The position numbers and the translations under genes are program-made. DNA of 64,000 nucleotides, from contig CP163498.1 of the NCBI GenBank assembly GCA_041071465.1, positions 4,544,001 to 4,608,000 on the forward strand, given 5' to 3'. A model generated the notes under the pieces. The model searched no databases and had not been told where the DNA came from. It saw nothing but the letters and a program-made list of their open reading frames with translations. The number at the start of each line of letters is the position of its first letter. Position 1 is the first letter of the stretch. Shown piece by piece: positions 33,682 to 45,760 of the stretch. This stretch comes from Pseudomonas putida (GTDB lineage: Bacteria > Pseudomonadota > Gammaproteobacteria > Pseudomonadales > Pseudomonadaceae).

Positions 33682-34506
33682 TTAACTGTTCCAGTCCGGC
33701 GCAAACGCCGGGCTCACCACGCGCTGATCTTTCGGCAGCCCGGCAATCGCCGCGCGGTCGTCTTCATCCAGCTGCACATTCAACGCTGCCAGGTTGGCCA
33801 GCTGGTTTTCCCGGCTGCTAGCCTTGGGGATCGCCGCCACGCCGTCCTGGTCCAGCAGCCATTTCAGCGCCACCTGGCTGGGCAGCACGCCATGCTTGCG
33901 GGCAATCGCCTGGATCACCGGCTGCGCGGCTGCCTGGCCACGTGCCAGCGGCGTATAGGCAGTGAGCAACAGGTCATGGCTGCGGGCGTAGTCGAGCAGC
34001 GGTTGCTGGCCGAGCAGCACGTGGTACTCCACCTGAATGGCCGACAATGGCGCACCCAGCGTTTCCACCACCTGGCGCAGCAGCCCCAGCGGGAAGTTGG
34101 CCACACCGATGTGGCGCGTCTTGCCCTCGTCACGCAGGGCTACCAGGGTGTCGATGCTGCGGGCCAGGTCCCAGTCCTTGCCGGGCCAGTGGATGTGAAA
34201 CAGGTCAACCTGTTCGGTACCCAGCGCGCGCAGGCTGTCTTCCAGCGACTGGCGCATGGCTTTGGGCTCCAGGCGGTCCCACCAAACCTTGGTGGTCAGA
34301 TGGATTTGCTCGCGTGGCACATCGCTGTCGCGCAGCGCCTGGCCAACGGCCGCTTCGTTTTCGTAGGCAGTGGCGGTGTCGATGTGCCGGTAACCCACGT
34401 CCAGTGCCTGGTGCACGGCCTGGGTGCATTCACTGCCGGTCATCGGCCAGGTGCCCAGGCCGATTGCAGGCAGGTCCAGGCCGTTACGGGTGGTGAGCCT
34501 TTGCAT
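33682..34506 (-). CDS. Aldo/keto reductase (2,5-diketogluconate reductase-like)
   Basis: The 274-residue protein starts MQRLTTRNGLDLPAIGLGTW and has the AKR tetrad: Asp and Tyr in HIDTATAYENE, Lys in LTTKVWWDRL, His in FHIHWPGKDW, plus IPKASSRENQ for NADPH binding. It reduces aldehydes or ketones with NADPH in the cytoplasm; the closest named type is DkgB. The open frame extends about 136 codons upstream but the AKR fold begins at ATG 34506. It is convergent with the GGDEF-EAL gene and stands alone. Confidence 0.88.
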   Translation of the reverse strand: MQRLTTRNGLDLPAIGLGTWPMTGSECTQAVHQALDVGYRHIDTATAYENEAAVGQALRDSDVPREQIHLTTKVWWDRLEPKAMRQSLEDSLRALGTEQVDLFHIHWPGKDWDLARSIDTLVALRDEGKTRHIGVANFPLGLLRQVVETLGAPLSAIQVEYHVLLGQQPLLDYARSHDLLLTAYTPLARGQAAAQPVIQAIARKHGVLPSQVALKWLLDQDGVAAIPKASSRENQLANLAALNVQLDEDDRAAIAGLPKDQRVVSPAFAPDWNS

Positions 34507-34752
34507 GTAAATTCCTTGTAGAGGGTGCAGGAGGTGGGTCGATGGTCGGTGATCAACAGCACACGGGCCATGCGTGCAAGGTGGAAAGTGGTCGATCAGC
34601 GAACAGAAATCGCACTCAGCCTGGACAAGCGGTAAATCAACTTCCTTATGCTGCGGCATCTCTTCTAGAATTCGAGCTGTTGCATCCGCCAGGCCAGGCC
34701 TGCGCGGCCTTCCCTGGGCGTGGCATGGCGCCGCGCCGTCATCGAGAGAGCC

Positions 34753-35631
34753 ATGAGTTCCAGCACACCGCTGTCCGGCGTCAACCAACCCCTGCGCGGC
34801 ATAGCCTTGGTGGTGGTGGCGACGTTCCTGTTCGCCAGCCACGATGCCTTGTCCAAATTCCTCGGCGGCCTGTACCCGATCGTCATGGTGGTGTGGGCGC
34901 GTTATGTGGTGCATACGCTGCTGATGGCCGGCATCTTCCTGCCCAAGTCTGGCCTGAACGTATTGCGCACCCGTCGGCCGCTACTGCAAACCTTGCGGGC
35001 CCTGAGCCTGTTGAGTACCAGCCTGCTGTTTACCACCGGCCTTCAGTATTTGCCGCTGGCCGAGGCGACGGCGGTCAACTTCCTTGCCCCGGTGCTGGTC
35101 ACCGCGCTGTCGGCGCCGCTGCTCAAAGAGCGGGTGACGGTGGGGCAGTGGGTGGCGGTGGTACTGGGTTTCATTGGCGTACTGGTGGTGGTGCACCCGG
35201 GTGGGGCGATGTTTACCCCGGCCATTCTGTACCCGTTCGGTTCGGCGTTGGGTTTTTGCTTCTACCAATTGCTGACGCGCATCCTTGCCGCGCATGACAG
35301 CCCGACCACCAGCAACTTCTATGCAGGGCTGTGCAACACCTTGGCTATGAGTGCACTGGTGCCGTTCTTCTGGGAGGTGCCGCGTTGGGACCATGCCCTG
35401 CTGATGCTGGCACTGGGCGGCTTCGGCATGACCGCGCACCTGCTGCTGACCCAAGCCTTCCGCCATGCGGCGCCGGCGTTGCTGGCGCCGTTCAGCTATT
35501 GCCAGATCGTGTTTGCCGGGTTGCTTGGGTTTGTCGTCTATAGCCAGGTGCCGGATACCTTGAGCCTGGTGGGTATTTCGGTGATCTGCCTCAGTGGGTT
35601 GGGCGCGGCGTGGATGCAGCGGGGCAAGTAA
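34753..35631 (+). CDS. EamA/DMT-family transporter
   Basis: The 292-residue membrane protein has ten predicted helices arranged as two EamA repeats (GIALVVVATFLFASHDALSK; YLPLAEATAVNFLAPVLVTA). DMT carriers export or import metabolites such as amino acids; the substrate is unknown. ATG 34753 follows GAGAG and gives the normal N-terminus. Confidence 0.85.
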   Translation: MSSSTPLSGVNQPLRGIALVVVATFLFASHDALSKFLGGLYPIVMVVWARYVVHTLLMAGIFLPKSGLNVLRTRRPLLQTLRALSLLSTSLLFTTGLQYLPLAEATAVNFLAPVLVTALSAPLLKERVTVGQWVAVVLGFIGVLVVVHPGGAMFTPAILYPFGSALGFCFYQLLTRILAAHDSPTTSNFYAGLCNTLAMSALVPFFWEVPRWDHALLMLALGGFGMTAHLLLTQAFRHAAPALLAPFSYCQIVFAGLLGFVVYSQVPDTLSLVGISVICLSGLGAAWMQRGK

Positions 35632-35642
35632 GGCTGCTTCAG

Positions 35643-36545
35643 CTACCGGGCCATGAACTGCAGAATGCGCTCGCGTAGCCAGCGCTCGGCTGGGTCGTTG
35701 TCCTGGGCGCCGCTCCAGACCATCGACAGCTCGGCTTCGGTGATATCGAACGGCGCCGGGTCGGCGCGCAGGCTGCCGTCGTCGGCCAAGGCGCAGGCGG
35801 CATAGTCCGGGACCGTGGCGATCATCTCGGTGTTGCGCAGCAAGGCGCGCAGGCTACCGAATTGCGGTACCGCCAGCACCACCTTGCGGCAACGGCCAAT
35901 GCGCGCAAGGTCCAGGTCTATGTTGCCGCTCATGTCGCCGGAAAACGACACCATCACATGCGGGCGGGCGCAGTACTCGTCGAGGGTCAACGGGCCGGGG
36001 CGGTCATCGGCGCGTAGCACCCGCACGCCGATGTCGCGCAGCTTGCGGCGCTTGGCCGTGGCCGGCAGGTCGGTGGTGTAGCTTACGCCTACCGAGATTT
36101 CGCCACTGGCCAGCAGGCCAGGCATCAGCAGGAAGTTGGCTCGCCGTACCACGACGCTGATGTCTGGGGCCTCTTCGCGCAGGGCTTGCAGCAGGGCCGG
36201 AAACAGGCCGAACTCGGCATCGTCCGACAGGCCCAGGCGGAACACGTTGCTGCTGTTGGTGGGGTCGAACTCACGGGCGCGGCTGATGGCGGCGGATATC
36301 ACGTCCATGGCCGGGCCCAGCTCGGCGAAAATCTGCATGGCCCGTGGTGTGGGTTCCATGGCGCGGCCACTGCGGATCAGCAACGGGTCGTCGAACAGTT
36401 CGCGCAGGCGGGCGAGGGCGGCGCTGACAGTGGATTGAGTGATGAACAGCTTTTCGCCGACGCGGGTCAGGTTGCGCTCGATCATCAGGGCTTCGAACAG
36501 CACCAGCAGGTTCATGTCGACGCGGCGGAGGTCGTTGCGGTTCAT
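35643..36545 (-). CDS. LysR-family regulator (NodD-like subgroup)
   Basis: The 300-residue protein starts MNRNDLRRVDMNLLVLFEAL with the HTH region FITQSTVSAALARLRELFDD and EPTPRAMQIFAELGP, the pattern of the NodD/PcpR/LeuO-like branch. It is convergent with the DMT transporter and separated from katG by 379 bp. The target is unknown. Confidence 0.87.
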   Translation of the reverse strand: MNRNDLRRVDMNLLVLFEALMIERNLTRVGEKLFITQSTVSAALARLRELFDDPLLIRSGRAMEPTPRAMQIFAELGPAMDVISAAISRAREFDPTNSSNVFRLGLSDDAEFGLFPALLQALREEAPDISVVVRRANFLLMPGLLASGEISVGVSYTTDLPATAKRRKLRDIGVRVLRADDRPGPLTLDEYCARPHVMVSFSGDMSGNIDLDLARIGRCRKVVLAVPQFGSLRALLRNTEMIATVPDYAACALADDGSLRADPAPFDITEAELSMVWSGAQDNDPAERWLRERILQFMAR

Positions 36546-36667
36546 TGGCTTCAGGTTCCGGGAATAGAGGGCTGGCGGTGAATTGAAGCATGCGGGAGGC
36601 CGGCTTGCATCGTACGAATGTGCCGGCCTCTTGGTGGGCTGGTCGCGCCGCTGTTCAGGCTCACCTG

Positions 36668-36704
36668 ACAGAGCCAGCCTATCAAGCTCCAACAGCCACT
36701 CTAT
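36668..36704. promoter_or_regulatory. Partial OxyR-like site upstream of katG
   Basis: In the 379-bp gap 36546-36924, ACAG-n7-CTAT-n7-CAAC-n7-CTAT follows the OxyR pattern ATAG-n7-CTAT-n7-ATAG-n7-CTAT at 12 of 16 defined positions, with one quarter site degenerate. It lies about 220 bp before katG. Nothing else clear is seen in this gap. Confidence 0.35.
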
Positions 36705-36903
36705 TAGAACTCTGCCCAAGCTCGGCTAGTCTTTCCCGTGGCCCCGCGACTTCCGCGACCGGGCGGCGTGACAGCACCTGTGTGCAACGCCGCGCCAACC
36801 CGTCGTGACAGCTTCGCAAGCCCCGTGTAGACCTGATGAGGGGTGGCACGAGCCCACATGCTCGGCTGAAAGAACACCTGGCATAGACCGGAAATCTGGA
36901 TAA

Positions 36904-39179
<2,276 letters not shown>

Positions 39180-39191
39180 TGTTATTTGAAG

Positions 39192-39314
39192 CGGGGGCGC
39201 TTTGCGCCCCTTTCGCGGCGCAAGGCCGCTCCTGCAGGTACTGCGCAATCCAGAAGGTTGTGCGGTACCCGTGGGAGCGGCCTTGTGCCGTGAAGGGGCT
39301 GCAAAGCAGCCCCC
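39192..39314. repeat. Inverted pair of REP-like elements
   Basis: Two copies related to the element at 22316 (core GGAGCGGCCTTGTGCC and its inverse CGGCGCAAGGCCGCTCC) face each other, each with a GC-rich stem. They fill most of the gap between katG and the creatinase gene. Confidence 0.75.
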
Positions 39315-39440
39315 AGGGCCAGTGGCGATCCCGCCAATTCCAGGTCGGATAGATACAAAAACGTCCTCGTCGGTTCTGTTGCAATGCTTCTCAGGCGGCC
39401 GGCCTGAACAGCGTGCTCACAACGACAAGGAACCCCGACC

Positions 39441-40651
39441 ATGCAAATGCCCAAGACCCTGAAAATCCGTAATGGCGACAAGGTGCAGCCAACCTTCTCC
39501 GCCCAGGAATATGCGGCCCGCCACGCCCGGCTGCGGGCCTACATGGCCGAGCAGGACATCGAGGCGGCAATTTTCACCTCGTACCACAACGTCAACTACT
39601 ACAGCGATTTTCTCTACTGCTCGTTCGGTCGCCCCTATGCGCTGGTGATCACCCAGCACAAGGTGGTTTCGATCAGCGCCAACATCGATGGCGGGCAGCC
39701 CTGGCGGCGTACGGTCGGCACCGACAACATCGTCTACACCGACTGGCAGCGCGACAACTACTTCGTCGCCATCCAGCAAGCACTGCCGCTGGCCTCGCGT
39801 ATCGGCGTGGAGCATGATCACCTCAACCTGCAGAACCACGGCAAACTCGCTGCCTGCTACCCCAAAGCCGAGCTGGTGGACATCGGTGCGCCGTGCATGC
39901 GCATGCGCATGATCAAGTCGGCCGAGGAGCAGGCGCTTATCCGCCATGGTGCACAGGTGGCCGATATCGGTGGGGCGGCGGTGGTCGAGGCCCTGCGTGA
40001 GCACGTGCCCGAGTACGAGGTGGCGCTGCATGCCACCCAGGCGATGGTGCGGGAAATTGCCAAACGCTTCCCGGAGGCCGAGCTGATGGACACCTGGACC
40101 TGGTTCCAGTCCGGGCTCAACACCGATGGCGCGCATAACCCGGTGACCAGCCGCCGGGTGGGCAAGGGCGAGATCCTCAGCCTCAATTGCTTCCCGATGA
40201 TCGCCGGCTATTACACCGCGCTGGAGCGCACGCTGTTCCTCGACCACTGCCCGGACGAGTACCTACGCCTGTGGCAGGCCAACGTCGAAGTGCACGAAGC
40301 CGGGCTGAAACTGGTGCGCCCTGGCATGCGCTGCAGCGATATCGCTCGGGAACTGAACGAGATCTTCCTGCGCCACGACCTGCTGCAGTACCGCACCTTC
40401 GGCTACGGCCACTCGTTCGGCACCTTGAGCCACTACGATGGCCGCGAAGCGGGGCTGGAGCTGCGCGAGGACATCGACACGGTGCTGGAACCAGGCATGG
40501 TGGTGTCGATCGAGCCGATGATCATGCTGCCCGAAGGGCGGCCGGGGGCGGGGGCTATCGCGAGCATGACATCCTGATCGTCAACGACAATGGCGCCGAG
40601 AACATCACCAAGTTCCCATATGGGCCGGAGCACAACATCATTCGCAAATAA
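39441..40651 (+). CDS. Creatinase (creatine amidinohydrolase), broken by a 1-base deletion
   Basis: The protein reads MQMPKTLKIRNGDKVQPTFS, then AAIFTSYHNVNYYSDFLYCS and WTWFQSGLNTDGAHNPV with catalytic His232, all collinear with the P. putida creatinase. The frame breaks in the G run 40550-40554; one extra G restores GAGGYREHDILIVN and 403 residues, exactly the known length. Creatinase hydrolyses creatine to sarcosine and urea; it is an M24 (pita-bread) fold without metal. The next gene is a metabolite/proton symporter, then a GlxA-type regulator on the other strand, which together look like a creatine use locus. No sarcosine oxidase, creatininase or urease genes lie in the window. Confidence 0.93.
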
Positions 40652-40662
40652 CGAAAGGTGGC

Positions 40663-40694
40663 GCCTTCTTCGCGGGCCTTCCCGTGAAGAAGGC
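40663..40694. terminator. Hairpin after creatinase
   Basis: GCCTTCTTC and GAAGAAGGC pair perfectly and an inner CGGG/CCCG stem extends the fold. It lies 11 bp after the creatinase stop; no clear U tract. Confidence 0.45.
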
Positions 40695-40770
40695 CAGCCC
40701 CAGACAACAAAAAACACTGTATGACCACAAGACCCTGCCTCCAATTAAAAGAACCAGAGGGTACCCCGTC

Positions 40771-42105
40771 ATGTCCAGCACCACCCTGAATCCCTCCACC
40801 TTCGAAGGCCCTGCGCACAACACCGAACGCCAGGCCTTGCGCAAGGCCGCACGGGCCAGCTTCATGGGCAATTTCGTCGAGTGGTTCGACTACGCTGCCT
40901 ACGGCTATCTGGCCACCATCATCGCCGCCACGTTCTTCCCGCAGACCGACAAGACCACCGGCCTGCTGGCGACCTTTGCGGTATTTGCCCTGTCGTTCCT
41001 GGTACGCCCGCTGGGCGGCATTGTCTGGGGGCATTTCGGTGACCGCCATGGCCGGCGCAATGCGTTGTCGTGGTCGATCCTGATCATGTCGGTGTCCACC
41101 TTCTGCATCGGCCTGTTGCCCGGTTATGCGCAAATCGGCCTGTGGGCGCCGGGCTTGTTGCTGTTGATACGCCTGGTGCAGGGCTTTTCCGCCTCGGGCG
41201 AGTACGCCGGTGCTGCGGCGTTCCTGGCGGAATACGCGCCACCTGGCCGGCGGGGCTTGTACACCAGCATCGTGCCGGCCAGCACGGCGGCGGGGCTGCT
41301 GTTCGGGGCGGCGTTCGTCGCGGTGCTGCACGAGCTGCTCAGCAATGAGGCTCTGCACGAGTGGGGCTGGCGCTTGCCGTTTCTGTTGGCCGCGCCGTTC
41401 GGCCTGGTGGGGCGCTACATCCGCATGAGCCTGCAAGACACGCCCAAGTTCCTGGAGATGGAGCAGCGCCTGGAGCACAAGGCCGGCATGGCCCCGACAC
41501 CGCTGCGCGAACTGCTGGGCCAGCACCGGCGCAGCCTGGCCATCGGTATTGGTGTCACCTGCCTGAACGCGGTGGCGTTCTACCTGCTGCTCAGCTACAT
41601 GCCGACCTACCTGTCCAGTGAAATGGGCATGAGCGAGCGGGATTCGTTCATCGCTTCGACGGTGTCGCTGGCCACGTACATCGGCTTGATTTTCCTGATG
41701 GGGCGGCTGTCCGACCAGTTTGGTCGCAAGACCATGCTGGTGGTGGCTTCGCTGTTGTTTCTGGGGTTGACCGTGCCGTTGTTCCGCCTGCTCGACGGGC
41801 AGCCGTTGCTGGTGATTCTGACGATCCAGATTGTTTTCGGGGCGATGTTGGCAATGAATGACGGGACCTTGCCGTGCCTGCTGGCGGAAATCTTCCCCAC
41901 CCGTGTGCGTTTCAGTGGCTTTGCCCTGAGTTTCAATGTGGCCAATGCGCTGTTTGGCGGGACAGCGCCGTTCATTGCCACCTGGTTGATACAGGTGACC
42001 GGCAGCAAGCTGGCACCGGCGGGGTATTTGCTGGCGGCAGCGTTGGTTGCTCTGGTGGCCATGCTGATGTGCCGGGAGACGGCCCACACGGCCCTGGAGG
42101 ATTGA
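40771..42105 (+). CDS. MFS metabolite:H+ symporter, probably for creatine
   Basis: The 444-residue protein has twelve membrane segments and the MHS-family motifs FMGNFVEWFDYAAYGYLATI at the N-terminus, GHFGDRHGRRNALSWSI in loop 2-3 and GRLSDQFGRKTML in loop 8-9. MHS proteins (ProP, KgtP, ShiA relatives) import organic acids and betaines. Position directly after creatinase suggests creatine or a related compound. ATG 40771 is used; the frame runs upstream without a better start. Confidence 0.85.
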   Translation: MSSTTLNPSTFEGPAHNTERQALRKAARASFMGNFVEWFDYAAYGYLATIIAATFFPQTDKTTGLLATFAVFALSFLVRPLGGIVWGHFGDRHGRRNALSWSILIMSVSTFCIGLLPGYAQIGLWAPGLLLLIRLVQGFSASGEYAGAAAFLAEYAPPGRRGLYTSIVPASTAAGLLFGAAFVAVLHELLSNEALHEWGWRLPFLLAAPFGLVGRYIRMSLQDTPKFLEMEQRLEHKAGMAPTPLRELLGQHRRSLAIGIGVTCLNAVAFYLLLSYMPTYLSSEMGMSERDSFIASTVSLATYIGLIFLMGRLSDQFGRKTMLVVASLLFLGLTVPLFRLLDGQPLLVILTIQIVFGAMLAMNDGTLPCLLAEIFPTRVRFSGFALSFNVANALFGGTAPFIATWLIQVTGSKLAPAGYLLAAALVALVAMLMCRETAHTALED

Positions 42106-42114
42106 CCAACCTGC

Positions 42115-42152
42115 ACCGGCCTCTTCGCGGGCACGCCTGCAAAGAGGCCGGT
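42115..42152. terminator. REP-like hairpin between convergent genes
   Basis: ACCGGCCTCTT and AAGAGGCCGGT form a perfect 11-bp stem around a GC-rich loop, in the 68-bp gap between the stops of the transporter and the regulator genes. It resembles the P. putida REP consensus. Confidence 0.7.
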
Positions 42153-42173
42153 AAAGCCATTGCAAATGCTGAA

Positions 42174-43181
42174 TCAATGCAACGAAGCTTGCCGCCGCTC
42201 CCCCAACGGCGACAAACCAAAGAACCGGCTGTAACTCTTGGAAAAATGCGCCGGCGAGCTGAACCCGCAGGCCAGCGCCACCTCGCGCACCTGCACGTCA
42301 CTGCGCAGCAGCAACTCCCGTGCCCGAGACAGCCGCAGCTCCAGGTAATACTGGCTGGGCGTGCGTTGCAGGTACTTGTGGAACAGCCGCTCCAGCTGAC
42401 GCACGGTTACCTCGTTGAGGCTGGCCAACTCCTCCAGCCCCAACGGTTCCTCCAGGTTGGCCTCCATGATCGCCACCACCTGGCTCAGCTTGGGCTGAGC
42501 GCTACCCAGCAGGGTGCGCAGCGGTACCCGCTGGCGCTCACGCTCCCCGCGCACGCGGTCGCACAGCAACAGCTCAGCGGCCTTGGCCGCGATGTCCTGG
42601 CCACCGGGTTCGCGGGCAACCAGTTGCAGCATCATGTCCATGGCCGCCACGCCGCCCGAGCAGGTATAACGGTCGCGGTCCAATTCGAACAGCTGGCTGG
42701 AGATCACGATACCGGGGAAGTGGGCCTGCAACGTCGGCAGGTCTTCCCAGTGGATAGTGCAGCGGTAACCCTTGAGCAATTCGGCCTTGGCCAACAGGTA
42801 GCTGCCGGTGCAGATGCCGCCCAGTGGCAAGCGTTGGCGGGCCAGTTGGCGCAACCAGTCGATCAGCGGGCGGTTGCCACGGCTGCGGTCGATCGGGTTG
42901 GCGCCGACCACCAGCAGGGCATCCAGTGCGGGGGCATTGGCGATGCTGTAGTCGGGCAATACGCGCATGCCGTTACTGGCCACTACCGGCATATCGTCTG
43001 CCGCGATCAGCACGCTGCGAAACAGCGGCTTGCGCGCGGCCAAGTTGGCCATGCGCAAGGTTTCTACCGCCGACGCCAGGCCGATGGTGGTGAAATTGGG
43101 CAAAATCAGAAAGCCGAAGGTCTTTACGGAACAACTCTTTACAATAGACGGCGGGAGGTTTGCAGAAGCGGGGTGGACCAT
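42174..43181 (-). CDS. GlxA-type AraC regulator with DJ-1/PfpI domain
   Basis: The 335-residue protein has an N-terminal amidotransferase-like domain (TFGFLILPNFTTIGLASAVE; GGICTGSYLLAKAELL) and a C-terminal AraC HTH (LEELASLNEVTVRQLERLFH; VREVALACGFSSPAHFSKSY). This architecture is shared with GbdR, CdhR and related regulators of betaine, carnitine and creatine breakdown in pseudomonads. Its convergence with the creatinase-transporter pair suggests control of creatine use. ATG 43181 has AGGA eight bases upstream. Confidence 0.87.
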   Translation of the reverse strand: MVHPASANLPPSIVKSCSVKTFGFLILPNFTTIGLASAVETLRMANLAARKPLFRSVLIAADDMPVVASNGMRVLPDYSIANAPALDALLVVGANPIDRSRGNRPLIDWLRQLARQRLPLGGICTGSYLLAKAELLKGYRCTIHWEDLPTLQAHFPGIVISSQLFELDRDRYTCSGGVAAMDMMLQLVAREPGGQDIAAKAAELLLCDRVRGERERQRVPLRTLLGSAQPKLSQVVAIMEANLEEPLGLEELASLNEVTVRQLERLFHKYLQRTPSQYYLELRLSRARELLLRSDVQVREVALACGFSSPAHFSKSYSRFFGLSPLGERRQASLH

Positions 43182-43361
43182 TGCGCTGTTCCTGTGCAAG
43201 CTGAGGCATTGTTCGTCAGGGGCAGTGAGAAATACAGCCTCGCGTGGTTCTTGTTGTTATGGGTCGTTGCCGGGTTGATCTTACACCCCGTGCGCAGCGG
43301 CCAGGAATGGCTCCGCCAACTGGCAGGGCCGACAGTGATTGCACACAGAAGGTGATCGTTC

Positions 43362-44690
43362 GTGAACCCCGAATCCATGCTGGCGGCGTTGCCAGGCTAC
43401 GCCCTGGCGCCCGAGTCGATCCAGGTGCTGCCTGATGCCAAGGCCTATCGCACCTGCCTGTTCGACCGCATCCGCACGGCAACCCGGCGCATCGTCATCG
43501 TCGCGCTGTACCTGCAGGAAGACGAGGCCGGCCAGGAAGTGCTGGATGCCTTGTACCAGGCCAAGGCCGCGCGCCCTAACCTGGAAATCACCATTGTGGT
43601 CGACTGGTTTCGCGCCCGTCGCGGGTTGCTTGGTGGTGGGCGTCAACCGGGCAACGCTGCCTGGTACCAGGCTCAGCGCCAGCTGCGCGGGCTGGATATC
43701 GCCATTCATGGTGTGCCCGTGCAGACTCGCGAGCTGTTCGGGGTGTTGCACCTGAAGGGCAGCATCATCGACGATTGCGTGATCTACACCGGCGCCAGCC
43801 TGAACAACGTCTACCTGCACCGCTTCGACCGTTATCGCCTGGACCGCTATCACCTGTTCCAGTCACCTGAGCTGGCCGATGCCATGGTCGGCCTGGTGCA
43901 GCGTCTGCTGCACCCCACCGCCACACCGCGTCTCGACCTGCCGGCGCCGCCCTCTACCCGCAACTTGCGCGGCGACATTCGGCGTTTGCGCGCGCGGCTG
44001 CGGCGCATGGCCTACGAGGCGCCGGCCAGCGCTGCGGGGCAGGGGCTACGGGTGATCCCGCTGCTGGGTGTGGGCCGTGGCAACCCGCTGAACCGGGCGC
44101 TGTGCGCGTTGCTGGCTGCGGCGCGCACGCAGATCATCATCAGCACGCCGTATTTCAACCCGCCACGGGTGGTGATGCGCGAGCTTGACCATGCGCTTGA
44201 GCGGGGCGTGCAAGTTGAGCTGATGGTCGGTCACCGCACGGCCAATGACTTCTACATCGCCCCCGGTGAGCCGTTCAGTGCCAGTGGCGCCTTGCCTTAT
44301 CTGTACGAAGACAACCTGCGTGCCTTCGCCAGGCGCCGCCATGCCGCGATTGCCAGCGGCCAGTTGCAAGTGCGGATCTGGAACGATCCGGGGCATACCT
44401 TTCATGCCAAGGGCGTGTGGGTCGACCAGCGCTATTCGCTGCTGACCGGTAACAACCTGAACCCGCGCGGGTTCAACCTGGACCTGGAAAACGGCCTGCT
44501 GATCGATGACCCGCAAGGGCAGTGGCTGGTACCACGGGAAGCGGAGCTGAACGCACTGCGCCGGCATGCGCCGAAGATTGGCTCGGCAGAGGCGCTGGGG
44601 GTGAAGGCCGAACATCCCAAGGAAGTACGCAAACTTCTGCGGCGGTTGCGTTTTAGCCGGTTGGAACCGTTGATCAAGCGAGTGCTCTGA
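43362..44690 (+). CDS. pssA: CDP-diacylglycerol-serine O-phosphatidyltransferase (PssA, phospholipase D type)
   Basis: The 442-residue protein has two HKD motifs: HLKGSIIDD near residue 130, followed by YTGASLNNVYLHRFDRYR, and HTFHAKGVWVDQ near 348, followed by LTGNNLNPRGFNLDLENG. This fits the Gram-negative PssA family, which makes phosphatidylserine at the inner membrane for phosphatidylethanolamine synthesis. The start is GTG 43362 with AAGGTG upstream. The length matches E. coli PssA (451). Confidence 0.88.
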   Translation: MNPESMLAALPGYALAPESIQVLPDAKAYRTCLFDRIRTATRRIVIVALYLQEDEAGQEVLDALYQAKAARPNLEITIVVDWFRARRGLLGGGRQPGNAAWYQAQRQLRGLDIAIHGVPVQTRELFGVLHLKGSIIDDCVIYTGASLNNVYLHRFDRYRLDRYHLFQSPELADAMVGLVQRLLHPTATPRLDLPAPPSTRNLRGDIRRLRARLRRMAYEAPASAAGQGLRVIPLLGVGRGNPLNRALCALLAAARTQIIISTPYFNPPRVVMRELDHALERGVQVELMVGHRTANDFYIAPGEPFSASGALPYLYEDNLRAFARRRHAAIASGQLQVRIWNDPGHTFHAKGVWVDQRYSLLTGNNLNPRGFNLDLENGLLIDDPQGQWLVPREAELNALRRHAPKIGSAEALGVKAEHPKEVRKLLRRLRFSRLEPLIKRVL

Positions 44691-44699
44691 GGCCTTGCG

Positions 44700-45659
44700 T
44701 CAGGCAGTGGCACCTTTGCCTGGCGCGGCCCCGATGTCCTTCTTGGCTCGGGGCTTGAGCCGCGATACGGCAAACAGCACCACCGCCAGCCCCACTACCT
44801 GGTACAGCGAAATCTCTTCATTCAAGATCGCCCATGAGGCCAATACCGTCAGTACCGGCCCCAGGTTACCCACCGCCGCTGTATGGGTCGGCCCCAGGCG
44901 CTGGATCGCCAACGCTACCCAGTAGATCGGCAGCACCGTGGAAAACACGGCCATCAGCCCGGCATTCACCCACACTGCGCTCGGTAACTGCCACAACTGC
45001 CCGACCGGCGCCACCATCAGGTAATGCGCCAGCACCATCAGCGAGGAGGCAGTACCGCACAACCCGGCCAGGCGCATCGAGCCCATGCGTTTGAGCATCA
45101 TGCCGGTGCCGGCGTAATACAGCGCGTAGGTCACCGCGCTGGCGAACACCCACAGCGAGCCCAGCACCACCTGCTGGCCAACCCCGGCGACACTGATGTC
45201 GTGGACAAAGGCAATGCCCAGCCCCAGATAGCACAGGCCCATGGCCGACAAAGTGCGCAGGCTCGGCCGTTCACGCAGGGCAATGGCCTGAAACACCAGC
45301 ACCAGCGTCGGGTAGGTGAACAGGATCAGCCGCTCCAGCCCAGCACTGATGTACTGCAGGCCATAGAAGTCGAACAGGCTGGCCAGGTAGTAGCCAAACA
45401 GGCCAAGCAGGGCGACGCGCAACCCGTCACCCAGGTTGAGCGGGGCACTGCCCTGACCACGGCTGGCCCATACCAGCCAGGCGAACAGCGGCAGCGACAG
45501 GCCCATGCGCATGGCCAGCAGGCTGATGGCATCCACCGGCCCGGCGGCGTAAGCCAGCTTGACGAAAATTGCCTTGAAGCTGAAGCCCAGGGCCGCCAGT
45601 ACGGCGTACAGGGCGCCGCTTTGCAGTTGGCGCTGTATCAAGCTGCGGAATGCGTTCAT
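44700..45659 (-). CDS. EamA/DMT-family transporter
   Basis: The 319-residue protein has ten membrane segments in two EamA repeats (LYAVLAALGFSFKAIFVKLA; GLQYISAGLERLILFTYPTL) and a basic tail (RLKPRAKKDIG). Substrate unknown. A LysR gene is divergent 101 bp away and is the likely regulator. It converges on pssA with a 9-bp gap. Confidence 0.86.
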   Translation of the reverse strand: MNAFRSLIQRQLQSGALYAVLAALGFSFKAIFVKLAYAAGPVDAISLLAMRMGLSLPLFAWLVWASRGQGSAPLNLGDGLRVALLGLFGYYLASLFDFYGLQYISAGLERLILFTYPTLVLVFQAIALRERPSLRTLSAMGLCYLGLGIAFVHDISVAGVGQQVVLGSLWVFASAVTYALYYAGTGMMLKRMGSMRLAGLCGTASSLMVLAHYLMVAPVGQLWQLPSAVWVNAGLMAVFSTVLPIYWVALAIQRLGPTHTAAVGNLGPVLTVLASWAILNEEISLYQVVGLAVVLFAVSRLKPRAKKDIGAAPGKGATA

Positions 45660-45760
45660 GCGTTACCTACGTGGAAGAAAGGCGAGGCTTATTCTGAACA
45701 GAAGGCTGTCACGCTAGAATCGCTTTTTATAGAACAGGGCATTCGTATTTGGAGAATGGC

